Part shown: in pieces, positions 1-9,300 of the stretch
Numbering within the stretch: the stretch's first letter is position 1
How the letters are laid out: every line of letters starts with the position of its first letter
DNA from: Aminipila butyrica
GTDB lineage: Bacteria; Bacillota; Clostridia; Peptostreptococcales; Anaerovoracaceae
Reading direction: 5' to 3'
NCBI RefSeq assembly: GCF_010669305.1
Contig: NZ_CP048649.1
Span: 3,100,001 to 3,164,000 of the forward strand
DNA: 64,000 nucleotides
The notes under the pieces: model-generated
What the model saw: the letters and a program-made list of their open reading frames with translations, nothing else
Databases searched by the model: none
Told to the model about the DNA's origin: nothing
Made by a program: the position numbers and the translations under genes

Positions 1-1717
1 TGGCTACGCTGCGAAGCAGCATATCTCCAGACTGATGCCCAAAAACATCATTCGTAATCTTCAGTCCATTTATATCCCCCATAATAATTGCTAGGGGCAG
101 ATTTTCCTGATTATTCAGCTCGTTCATCATCCCTTCAACATAACGCCTGTTATATAGTCCGGTCAGGGGGTCTCGATAGCTTAGAAATTCAATCTGCTTA
201 TTGTACTGTTTCTCACTGCTGACGTCCCGGAAAACCATAACCGCTCCGGCAGGACTATCGCTGTCCAAGGAAAGGGGTGCTGTACGGTCAGCAATAGGGA
301 TGCACTTGCCCTGATGGCTAATCAGTTCCGCATCATCATCCAACTCTACCACACATCCAGTCTGGAGGACCTTTTGAATGGGGCTCTCTACAGGTAAGCC
401 GGTCTCCTCACTCTGAAGAATAATCACCTCGGAAAAATGGCAGCCTACTGCTTGCTCTCTTTTCCAACCGGTAAGCTCCTCCCCTACATGATTCAGGCTG
501 GTAATAATACCATTCTGGTCGGTAACCACCACGCCATCGCCGATGGACCGCAGTGTAATTTCCAGCAAGTCTCGCTCCTGCAACATTTGGCTTCGATAAG
601 CCTCCCGGCCGGTAACATCAAAACCAAGTGCGTGCATCAGCTGTCGATCTTGATGAAAAAAAGAACTGGCATAGAAATCCAACAGCCGCACTTCACCACT
701 TTTCAACCGGGAAGGCAGGGATTCATAATACTGGTAGCCCATCAGCTCTCTGTGAAAACGCTCCTCTAGCTTCTGAGGCGGCAGCAGGCTGATGTGCCGC
801 AGCTGCCGGCTGCACAGTTCTTCCTTAGAGTAGCCATAAAATTGGCAGGCTGCCCGATTGGCGTTTACAATCTCGCCTGAAAAAGGATCATAAATCAACT
901 GCATAGCCTGATGTTGGTCAAACATGACCTTTAACCACTGGGTAAGCTCCTCATTTTCCTTTTGTATCTTTGTTATATCCGTCGCATCTTTATTGAAAAG
1001 CAGCAGGTAGCCGATGCCCTCCTGACTAAAGCTAGGAATCATTTCAATTTCCCACATCCGCTTTTGTCCTTGCAAAGCTACAATGTGCACGTAGTGCGCC
1101 GGCCTTCCTGAATTTAAACAGTCATCATAAAGCTGGCGAAAATTAGCATAGTCCGCTGGGCCGAACACCTCCCCCGGAGTCAAGCCTTCAATTTTGGCAA
1201 AACCAGTAGCCTCTTGATGCCGCTGGTTGTCCCGTACATAATAATACTCGCCGTCCCGCTTCTCCAGCATAGCCACTGCATCGCGGCTGCTGTCAAAAAT
1301 AGCATCCAACATGCCGCCCCAACCGATAGACTTCTGCTGATTTAAGCGGATAGCCTCTGGAGTCGCCTCCTTTAAAAAGATGGTGAAATGATTGTCTTCT
1401 GCCGGAATAACAGAAATCGACAGATATCGTTTCAACTCCTTCATATAGTGAATCATCTCCTGAGTCCGACCTGACTGCATCACACTGGCATAAAAAGAAA
1501 GCCAGTATTGCCTAGTCTCTTCTTTACCGACCAGGACCTCTGATGCCTTTTTGTTTAAAAGTTCAGTTCTTTTCCAACCTGATAACTTTTCGAAAGCCGG
1601 ATTGAGATCTAAAAACACGTAGTCAACAGCCATCTGATTGCTGTTGAGCAACAATTTAAAATACCCAATTCCAAAAGGAAGAATGTCTAGCATATTCTGT
1701 GTATACTTGTCCTGCAT
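1..1717 (-). CDS. Multi-PAS diguanylate cyclase-like protein, C-terminus cut by window edge
   Basis: Reads leftward from an ATG at 1717 preceded by an AGGAG ribosome binding site and runs off the window, so about 572 residues are visible. Translation shows four successive PAS-like modules (roughly residues 1-120, 130-245, 250-375, 375-500), each with sensor-type text such as VVVTDQNGIITSLNHVGEEL. From about residue 513 a GGDEF domain begins (RDPLTGLYNRR, then GDINGLKITNDVFGHQSGD). The catalytic GGDEF loop lies outside the window, so cyclase activity cannot be judged. No membrane segment is seen, so it is probably a cytoplasmic sensor feeding cyclic-di-GMP. It is transcribed divergently from the TetR gene. 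The gap 1718-1922 holds nothing else that I recognise. Confidence 0.9.
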   Translation of the reverse strand, partial: MQDKYTQNMLDILPFGIGYFKLLLNSNQMAVDYVFLDLNPAFEKLSGWKRTELLNKKASEVLVGKEETRQYWLSFYASVMQSGRTQEMIHYMKELKRYLSISVIPAEDNHFTIFLKEATPEAIRLNQQKSIGWGGMLDAIFDSSRDAVAMLEKRDGEYYYVRDNQRHQEATGFAKIEGLTPGEVFGPADYANFRQLYDDCLNSGRPAHYVHIVALQGQKRMWEIEMIPSFSQEGIGYLLLFNKDATDITKIQKENEELTQWLKVMFDQHQAMQLIYDPFSGEIVNANRAACQFYGYSKEELCSRQLRHISLLPPQKLEERFHRELMGYQYYESLPSRLKSGEVRLLDFYASSFFHQDRQLMHALGFDVTGREAYRSQMLQERDLLEITLRSIGDGVVVTDQNGIITSLNHVGEELTGWKREQAVGCHFSEVIILQSEETGLPVESPIQKVLQTGCVVELDDDAELISHQGKCIPIADRTAPLSLDSDSPAGAVMVFRDVSSEKQYNKQIEFLSYRDPLTGLYNRRYVEGMMNELNNQENLPLAIIMGDINGLKITNDVFGHQSGDMLLRSVA

Positions 1718-1922
1718 ACTCTCTGCTCCTTCTGTTTTCTTTCTATTGAGCAAATATTTTCCCCATTTGCCACTCTTCTAATACGCTTATATTAATTATA
1801 TACCAGAATCCTTCGTAATTCCACCCAATATTAGGGAGGGATGAGAGAATTCAGCGAGACAAAAAGGTGTGGCTTCTTCCATGAGATTTCATTGCAGATT
1901 TCTTATTTTTCTATTAAAACGA

Positions 1923-1981
1923 TTGACAAAATAAACAACAGGATTTAAAATAACATCGTTATCCGATAACATAGTTATTTT
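1923..1981 (+). promoter_or_regulatory. Promoter and nested palindromic operator of the TetR gene
   Basis: A -35 TTGACA (1923-1928), 17-bp spacer and -10 TAAAAT (1946-1951) form a strong sigma-A promoter. A nested palindrome overlaps the -10 and start site: inner GTTATC-C-GATAAC (1958-1970) flanked by outer arms AAAATAAC (1947-1954) and GTTATTTT (1974-1981). This is the likely autoregulatory operator of the TetR protein encoded 16 bp downstream. Confidence 0.8.
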
Positions 1982-1996
1982 AAAAAGGAGTTTTTT

Positions 1997-2623
1997 ATGC
2001 GCCCATTTAATGAAAAGCTGGCCGCCGATTTATTGAAGGCGGGAAAGCAAGAATTTATGACTCATGGTTTTTTAGGGGCAAACATGAGGAATATCGCCTC
2101 GGCAGCTAAAGTGACCACCGGCGCACTCTATCGATATTATAGCGATAAAGAAGCTTTATTTATCGAACTAGTGGATGAGCCTGCACGAGTTTTTGCTGAC
2201 CGCTATCGGGAACGCCAGATGTCATTTGCTGCTCAACCATTGGAAAGCCAATTAAAGAGAATGCCAGAGATTACTGATCGGGAATCAGACTGGATGATGG
2301 CCTATCTCTACGATCATTTTGATGCCTTTAAACTGATTGCCTGTTGTTCTGCCGGGACTCGCTATGCTTATTATATTGATACCCTAATTGAAATCGAATC
2401 CGAAGCCGGGCGGCAGCTCATAGCCCGGATGAGCGAAGCTGGATTTCCGGCACAGGATATGGACGATGGACTCATCCATATTTTATCCGGAACCCTGTTT
2501 AATGGTATGTTTGAGACCATACAGCATGATATGCCGCGAGAGAAAGCCATGGAGTATATGAACAGTTTGAGAGATTTTTATTCGGCAGGATGGTTTAAGG
2601 TTTTGGGGCTCTCGGGAGACTAG
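1997..2623 (+). CDS. TetR/AcrR family transcriptional regulator
   Basis: 208-residue one-domain repressor. The N-terminal helix-turn-helix is clear at about residues 10-55 (GFLGANMRNIASAAKVTTGALYRYYSDKEALF pattern, quoted in part: VTTGALYRYYSDKEALF). The C-terminal ligand domain is family-typical and the ligand cannot be read from sequence. The start ATG sits 7 bp after AAGGAG. A palindrome overlapping its own promoter suggests autorepression. It is followed after 65 bp by a pair of ABC transporter genes in the same direction, so it probably controls them as well. The ABC genes also carry a separate GTTAGC palindrome of their own. Confidence 0.93.
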   Translation: MRPFNEKLAADLLKAGKQEFMTHGFLGANMRNIASAAKVTTGALYRYYSDKEALFIELVDEPARVFADRYRERQMSFAAQPLESQLKRMPEITDRESDWMMAYLYDHFDAFKLIACCSAGTRYAYYIDTLIEIESEAGRQLIARMSEAGFPAQDMDDGLIHILSGTLFNGMFETIQHDMPREKAMEYMNSLRDFYSAGWFKVLGLSGD

Positions 2624-2647
2624 AGGCTCCCTTTCTTTTGCACAAAA

Positions 2648-2663
2648 GTTAGCCATAGCTAAC
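2648..2663 (+). promoter_or_regulatory. GTTAGC-N4-GCTAAC palindrome before the ABC transporter pair
   Basis: GTTAGCCATAGCTAAC is a 6-4-6 inverted repeat located 26 bp upstream of the ABC start codon. The same motif recurs before the SLH/HID operon and, with one changed base, before the siderophore operon. A candidate promoter TTGCAC (2638-2643)-16-TAACAT (2660-2665) would place the palindrome across its spacer and -10. The arms recall DtxR/IdeR-type TTAG..CTAA half sites, but the spacing differs, so the regulator is not identified. Confidence 0.7.
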
Positions 2664-2688
2664 ATAAATATAGTAAGGAGATGTTTTT

Positions 2689-4434
2689 ATGAAAGAAAAA
2701 AAAGTTCCTTCCCCTTTCGCAACGCTTTGGGGTTGGGCCGAACTGTATCACACAAGCCTTTACAGCTCTGTGGTCTTGGCCATACTGGGTGTGGGCTGCA
2801 ATATGCTTGCGTATTTTTGTGTAGCCGCAATAATCCGACTGTTACTGGCGGGCGCTAATATAAACGCGTGCTGGCCATGGTGCGGGCTAATGCTGGCGGG
2901 CTACGTGGGAAAGGCTCTATTTTTAGCTCGCTCTACTGCACTCTCCCATACCGCAACCTACCACACCCTGCGGGATCTGCGCAAGTGCTTACTAAGCAAA
3001 CTTTCCAGAGTGCCTATGGGAACCATCCTAGGGACTCCATCTGGTCAATATAAGACCACAATTGTAGACAGAGTGGAAGGTATGGAGCCTACACTTGCCC
3101 ATCTGATTCCAGAAATGACGTCCAACCTGCTGGTGCCTCTGGCGATTACCGTTTACATTTTTATGCTGGACTGGCGAATGGGTCTTGCTTCGCTGGTCAC
3201 CCCGGTTCTGGGGCTGTTCATTGTGGCTCAGAGCGGAAAAACTTATGGGGCCCGTTGGCAGGGGGCGGTAGAAACCGGTCGTCGTATGACGAACGCCATT
3301 GTGGAGTATGTCGGTGGTATTCAGGTGGTCAAGGCCTTCAGCCAAAGCGCAGGCTCTTATAAAAAATACGCCCGCGCAGTGGAAGACAACGCGCAATATT
3401 TCGTGGATTGGATGCATGCCAACCAGAAGTACATGGCTTCCTGGCAAAGCATCTTGCCTGCCGTGCTGGTCACCGTGCTGCCCACAGGCCTTCTTCTATG
3501 GAATGGCGGCAGCCTTGCAGCCGGAAACTTCCTAACGATTATTGTCCTCTCACTAGGACTTACCGGACCACTAATCGCTGCCATGAGCTTTGTGGATGAA
3601 TTGGCCGTTGTGGGAACAAACGTAGGCGAAATTACCAAAATTCTAGACGCCCCAGAGCTAAATCGGCCAGAACAGCCTGTCCCAATAGCTGGCAATGCTG
3701 TACAGCTGAAAGGGGTTTCCTTTACTTACGGAAAAACAGATGCAGAAGTCATCCACGATATCAGTTTAGACATTCCCCCTGGAACCGTCACGGCACTGGT
3801 AGGACCCTCTGGCTCCGGCAAATCTACCATGGCCAAGCTGATTGCCGGATTCTGGGATGTGACAGCCGGCACCATTACATTGGGAGGAATTAATTTAAAA
3901 GAAATTCCCTTAGCGCAGCTTAATCAACAGATTGCCTATGTCTCACAGGACAACTACCTTTTTGACCGAACCATTCGCGAAAATATTCGCATGGGCCGTC
4001 CGGAAGCCACCGATGCGGAGGTGGAGGCCGTATCGAAAGCTGCGGGATGCGATAGCTTTATTCGAGCATTAGCTCATGGATACGATACCCTCTGCGGCAG
4101 CGGTGGCGGACATCTTTCTGGCGGGGAGAAACAGCGCATTTCTATTGCACGGGCCATGCTCAAAGATGCACCGATTGTGATTTTAGATGAAGCAACCGCC
4201 AGCATAGACCCTGAAAATGAGGCTCTCATTCAGCGAGCGATTTCAGCCTTAACAAAAGGTAAGACACTCATCGTTATTGCTCACCATCTGGGCACCATTG
4301 TCAATGCAGACAATATCGTTGTCGTAGATAAAGGCCGAATCGCGGCCCAAGGCAAACAAGCGGAGTTACAGGAAAGCTGCCCGTTATATGCGCTGATGTG
4401 GCAAGCATACCTGGGCAGCCGGGATGCGGCCTGA
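2689..4434 (+). CDS. ABC transporter, permease-ATPase half transporter of YbtPQ/IrtAB type, subunit 1
   Basis: 581 residues: an N-terminal transmembrane domain (about 20-310, five to six hydrophobic spans) followed by an ATPase domain with Walker A GPSGSGKST, signature LSGGEKQR, Walker B IVILDEA, and an H-loop histidine in IAHHLG. The string DEATASIDPENE after Walker B is typical of the exporter-fold transporters that import siderophores (YbtP/YbtQ, IrtA/IrtB). Import of an iron chelate is therefore my inference, supported by the GTTAGC operator shared with other iron-type genes here. An export role cannot be excluded. The start has AAGGAG 9 bp upstream. The next gene begins 14 bp downstream, and the two probably form a heterodimer. 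Confidence 0.88.
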   Translation: MKEKKVPSPFATLWGWAELYHTSLYSSVVLAILGVGCNMLAYFCVAAIIRLLLAGANINACWPWCGLMLAGYVGKALFLARSTALSHTATYHTLRDLRKCLLSKLSRVPMGTILGTPSGQYKTTIVDRVEGMEPTLAHLIPEMTSNLLVPLAITVYIFMLDWRMGLASLVTPVLGLFIVAQSGKTYGARWQGAVETGRRMTNAIVEYVGGIQVVKAFSQSAGSYKKYARAVEDNAQYFVDWMHANQKYMASWQSILPAVLVTVLPTGLLLWNGGSLAAGNFLTIIVLSLGLTGPLIAAMSFVDELAVVGTNVGEITKILDAPELNRPEQPVPIAGNAVQLKGVSFTYGKTDAEVIHDISLDIPPGTVTALVGPSGSGKSTMAKLIAGFWDVTAGTITLGGINLKEIPLAQLNQQIAYVSQDNYLFDRTIRENIRMGRPEATDAEVEAVSKAAGCDSFIRALAHGYDTLCGSGGGHLSGGEKQRISIARAMLKDAPIVILDEATASIDPENEALIQRAISALTKGKTLIVIAHHLGTIVNADNIVVVDKGRIAAQGKQAELQESCPLYALMWQAYLGSRDAA

Positions 4435-4448
4435 AAGGAGAAATTGCT

Positions 4449-6176
4449 ATGTTTGGTATTTTAAAAAAGATAATTGACTTTGCTGGCGCCAAGCGGAATC
4501 TGCTAAAAAAGGCGATGGCTGTCTCCTTTCTGGGAGCCCTCTTTGCCGCCCTCCAATTTATATCGCTGATGCTAGCACTGGATATAGTAGTGAGCAGCAC
4601 AGAAACTCCAGTTTGGATGGTTACTGCAATTATGCTGATATCCATTGTCGGACGTATCGCCTGCGCCTACTATTCCACCAATGCCGAAACAGATACGGGC
4701 TTTCATATGGTGGCCGAAAAACGAATTCATATCGGAGATCGGCTGCGGTACATCCCCATGGGCTATTTTAATGATAACAGCCTAGGAAATATTACGGCTG
4801 TGGTCACCACTACACTGGGCGATGTAGAAAACAGTGCTGCTCGCTGCCTAGTACTGGTGATTGGGGGCTTCCTTAACACCCTTGCCCTGTGTTTAATGCT
4901 GCTGTTTGCTGACTGGCGGCTGGGACTGGTATCTATGGCAGGTCTCCTCTGCTATCTTGCCGTAACAGAGGCGTCCCAGCGTTCCTCCGCCAAAACGGGT
5001 CCAGAGCGCCAGCGGATTCAAGAATCTCTGGTGGAAAAGGTTCTAGAGTATGTGCAAGGAATGATGGTAGTAAAAGCATACGGACTAGAAAAAGACAGCA
5101 GCCAAGGGGTATTCCAGACCATAGACGACAGCTGTCGGAAAGCGCTGGCCCTGGTGCACACATCTACCCCATGGGCTGCAATCCGGCAGATTGCAGTACG
5201 GATATTCAGCGTAGCCCTTGCTGGAGCCTCTCTTATTTTTTATGGGGACGGCACCTTGCCGCTGGCCCGGTGTCTGCTTATGCTGATTGCATCGTTCTTA
5301 ATCTATGCGGAGTTGGAAAGTGCCGGTAATATGTCCGACCAGCTTCAGATGCTAGGGGCTTCTATGGATAAGGCCAATTCTATTGATAACACCCCAACGA
5401 TGGACATCGACGGCAAGGCGCTAGCACCCGCCAGCACAGATATTGAATTTCAAAACGTACACTTTTCCTATGGTGACCGAGCTATCCTCAATGGAATCAG
5501 CCTTGCCATCCCGGAGAAATCCACTACCGCCATTGTAGGTCCCTCAGGCGGCGGCAAAACCACCCTGTGCAATCTCATCGCCCGATTTTGGGATGTGGAC
5601 AGCGGTGCAATTCTTTTAGGCGGCGGCGATGTACGGGAATACAAATTGGACAGCCTGATGAAAAACATTTCTATGGTGTTCCAAAACGTCTATTTATTTA
5701 ATGATACGATTGAAAACAATATCAAGTTCGGACGTCCAAACGCAACGCATGAGCAGGTGGTGGCAGCTGCTAAACAGGCCTGTTGTCACGATTTTATTAC
5801 TGCACTGCCAGATGCCTATGACACCGTCCTAGACGAAGGCGGCAGCACCCTCTCTGGGGGTGAAAAGCAGCGCATATCCATCGCCAGAGCTATTCTCAAG
5901 AACGCACCGATTATTATTTTAGACGAAGCAACTGCCAGTGTAGACCCGGAAAACGAAGCAGAACTGCAAACAGCCATCCAAGCGCTGACCCATGACAAAA
6001 CGATTATTATGATTGCACACAGACTTAAAACTGTCCGCAATGCTGATCAGATTCTAGTATTAAATGGCGGGCATATTGTGCAAAGGGGGACCCATGAGGA
6101 ACTGATAAATCAAGCTGGACTATATGCAAACTTCATCGGAATGAGGGAGGAAGCGGCCAATTGGAAAGTTTCTTAG
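4449..6176 (+). CDS. ABC transporter, permease-ATPase half transporter of YbtPQ/IrtAB type, subunit 2
   Basis: 575 residues with the same layout as its neighbour: transmembrane region to about residue 300, then Walker A GPSGGGKTT, LSGGEKQR, IIILDEATASVDPENE and the histidine of IAHRLKT. The ATG at 4449 is preferred because AAAGGAG lies 9 bp upstream; an in-frame ATG at 4398 would overlap the previous gene by 37 bp and has no ribosome binding site. Both subunits keep intact ATPase motifs, so neither is a degenerate partner. Translation order and spacing point to a heterodimer with the upstream subunit, under the TetR protein and the GTTAGC palindrome. The operon ends at a hairpin terminator at 6237. 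Confidence 0.88.
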   Translation: MFGILKKIIDFAGAKRNLLKKAMAVSFLGALFAALQFISLMLALDIVVSSTETPVWMVTAIMLISIVGRIACAYYSTNAETDTGFHMVAEKRIHIGDRLRYIPMGYFNDNSLGNITAVVTTTLGDVENSAARCLVLVIGGFLNTLALCLMLLFADWRLGLVSMAGLLCYLAVTEASQRSSAKTGPERQRIQESLVEKVLEYVQGMMVVKAYGLEKDSSQGVFQTIDDSCRKALALVHTSTPWAAIRQIAVRIFSVALAGASLIFYGDGTLPLARCLLMLIASFLIYAELESAGNMSDQLQMLGASMDKANSIDNTPTMDIDGKALAPASTDIEFQNVHFSYGDRAILNGISLAIPEKSTTAIVGPSGGGKTTLCNLIARFWDVDSGAILLGGGDVREYKLDSLMKNISMVFQNVYLFNDTIENNIKFGRPNATHEQVVAAAKQACCHDFITALPDAYDTVLDEGGSTLSGGEKQRISIARAILKNAPIIILDEATASVDPENEAELQTAIQALTHDKTIIMIAHRLKTVRNADQILVLNGGHIVQRGTHEELINQAGLYANFIGMREEAANWKVS

Positions 6177-6236
6177 CCAGCGTTTCTTGTTTCTTTTCTT
6201 ACATGGGTTTCACAAATCTAAGGCCATAATAAAAAA

Positions 6237-6271
6237 CAGCGCCGTTGAAATAAATTTTTTCAACGGCGCTG
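6237..6271. terminator. Bidirectional rho-independent terminator
   Basis: Stem CAGCGCCGTTGAAA pairs with TTTTCAACGGCGCTG across a short AT loop. An A-run on the left (T-run for the minus strand) and a T-rich right flank serve both the ABC operon (+) and the surface-protein operon (-) that converge here. Confidence 0.9.
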
Positions 6272-6303
6272 CTTTGTTCTTTTAAAATTCTACTAGATGC
6301 TTA

Positions 6304-9300
6304 CTATTCTGAAGCTTCTACCTGTATTTGAAGGATGATATCCGGTAGATTGTACCCCGTAGTTCCTGTAATCCTAACCGTCACACTCTCCCCAATTTTT
6401 TCAGTAAAATGAGACCCCGCTGGGATGACCAATACCTTTGATCCAGAAGAAGGCTTTATCAAGCCAGTTACTTCGACCTCATCGACAAAGACCTTTCCTA
6501 CATAATAATAAGAGGAGGTTCCCTCTGATAAATTAATTTTTAGCTTCCCATCTTCCCAAACTTCCTGCTTGTTAAAATCATCGGAACTCTTGCCATAAAT
6601 AGTGATATTGCTCAACTGCTTCGTGTAATATCCGTCTGCATAGATTTTAATGGTATACCCAGTTCCGGCGCTCACATAAAGAAGCCCTTTTAGTTTGCTG
6701 GCTGAAATAGTGATATTGCCGTCTTCAATGGTTAGCTCGGATGCTTCCAAAGAAGAAAAATAAGTTTTGCCAATCTCAACTTTAGTTACTGCATCTGCCC
6801 AATTCCCGTCGTTGGAAGTTAATACCAGTTCCTTGGTCAAAGCCACTTCCTGCGGCAGAGTCACTTCAGGGGCCTGATTGATAGCACTAATGTTAAAAGT
6901 TGTTTTATAATCTGCATAACCTGTGGCTGTAATCACCACATCACACTGCCCCGCCGGGAAGTTGCTCTTGTCAAGAGCAACTGGATTGCTCGAGGTAGAG
7001 AAGTCTGTACCCTTATTCAGAACCGTTCCATCTATTTTAATCGTCTGGATGGAAGAGCGGTAACTGTAATCTGAAATATTTAGTACAACTCCTGCTTCAG
7101 CAGCTTCCAATGTCACATTAGGCACTGCCTTTACAAAAGTGATTGGCATAGAAGCAGCTAGATATCCTTCTGCATAAATTTTCAGCGTATAGCTTCCAGC
7201 CGTCGCACTAGTCTTTGCTGCAAAGGTCACATTGCCTTCCTCTGAGGCCACAATATCCGAAGCGGCATAAGTTATAGAGGTATAGGTATCTGTTAATTTT
7301 GCTGAGGTAACCTTTTTAGCCCAATTGCTATCTGTCGACGCGATGGTAAACGTTTGCTTTTCCAACGGGCTGATTGGAGCGCTCAGCGTTGGCACGTCCT
7401 GTGCATCGGTGTTCACCGAGAAACTATAATCGGCATATCCCTCTGCTTTCAGCACAACCGCATAAGCCTTTTTATCAGGAAAAGCTGTTGCTGGAATGGT
7501 CAGCTTGCCGCTTCCTTTTTCTACAGAAACCGTGTTACCGTTTACGGTGACAGCGATTTTTCCAAGATACGTACTGCTTGAAACTGCAACGACAAGGCTG
7601 CCATCACTCTGGAGTTCAGAAGTCACAGTCCCCGGTACAGCGGCAACCAATTCAAGTGCCATCGTCAGGTCGCTGTAACCTGTAGCCTTAATAATTAAGG
7701 TTCCCTTACCTGTAGTGGAAGGCGCCGCGGCCGTTAACTTGCCTTCGGACTTCGTCAGCGTCAGACTGCGGTCCGATCCGCTGTCAGGTCTGAAAATTGC
7801 AGAAGCAATTGCCTCTCTCCATGGGCTGTCATCCGTAAATGTCAGAGCGATGTTACCGCCGGACAGTACACGGTTTTGCTCCAGCTGTGTCACCGGAGGC
7901 TGCTTGATGGCACTAAGGTTAAAGTTTGTTGTGTAATCGCCATACCCCGTTGCATAAATAGCAATAGCTGCGTCTCCCTGCGGAAATTTGCTCTTGCTTA
8001 GTGAAATAGGGTTACTTCCTGTGGAGAAATCGGTATCTTTCACCAGTGTCGTATTGCCCACTTGAATGGTCTGAATTGCTGTACGATAGCTGTAATCTGA
8101 AACATTTAACAGCACATTATCTCCAGATACTTCAAAGAGAGTCCCCTGGGGAACAGCCTTGACAAAGGTTATATTCACAGACGTGTTAAGGTATCCATCT
8201 GCATAAATTTTTAAGGTATAGTTTCCGGACGAAGCCATGGACTTTGCTGCAAACGTAACATTACCATCTTGTACACTAATATCTGCCGCTTTTGTATATT
8301 GCACGTAAGGCGTGGTGCTATAGTACAAGGTCGCCCCCGTAATCTTATTTGCCCAGTCGCTGTTTTCTGAAGTAACCGTGAAGGCTTGCTTCTCAAACGG
8401 CTTAACCGGCGCAGTTACAGTAGGTGTCGTCTGTATATCCGTATTTACAGAAAAGGCATAGTCCGCATAGCCCTCAGCCTGTAAAATGACTTCATACATC
8501 TTCTTCGTCAGGAAAGCACTTGACGGAATGGTCAGTTTGTTGGTGCCTTTCGTCACATTAATGGTATTGCCTTCCACAAGAACAGAAACTTTACCCAGAT
8601 AGGTACTATTAGACACTGCAACGGAAACACTTCCGTCTCCTTGAATTTCTGAAGTCACGGTCCCCGGAACCTCTGTAGTCAATTCAATAGGAACAAGAAC
8701 ATCTCGATAGCCTTCTGCCTTAATAATAAGCGAACCCTTGCCAGTCGTATAGGTAGGCGCCTTCATGGTCAGCTTGCCAGCTGTAGCTGTATCTGGGGTT
8801 AGCTTACTGTCCGTAGTGCTATTGTCTGGCCGGTAAACCACCGATGTGATGTGTTCACGCCAACTACTGTCATCGGTGAAGTTGAGAACAATATTGCCGC
8901 CAGATAGCACACGGTTCTGCTCTAGCTGAACTTCCGGAGCATACACACGCTGTTTATGTCCTTCTGGGATATCAATAGTGCGAATAAAGTCTGAATAACC
9001 GTCTGCACTGATGGTCACAACAGCCTTCATACCGCCATTAAAATACTCAGATGGAATAATCATGGTGTATGGCGATAAAGTAGTTATGGTAAACATTGAT
9101 ACTGGATAGGCTGTCCCGTTAATGGTGACTGTCTTAAGCTTACTCTTTGACAAATATGTACTGTCAGAGGAAGTTAAGACCACACTGCCATCCTGTTCAT
9201 AGGTCAGCACGTTGCTTGACGGCATCCCTCGCACAATTTGCACCGGCAGAGAGACATCTCCATATCCTCGAGCCTTAAATAAAAGGGTATAATTGCCCTC

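Noticed and set aside
437..769. Plus-strand ORF inside the PAS/GGDEF gene
   Set aside because: The minus strand codes continuously for PAS/GGDEF text here; the plus frame has no ribosome binding site or family resemblance.
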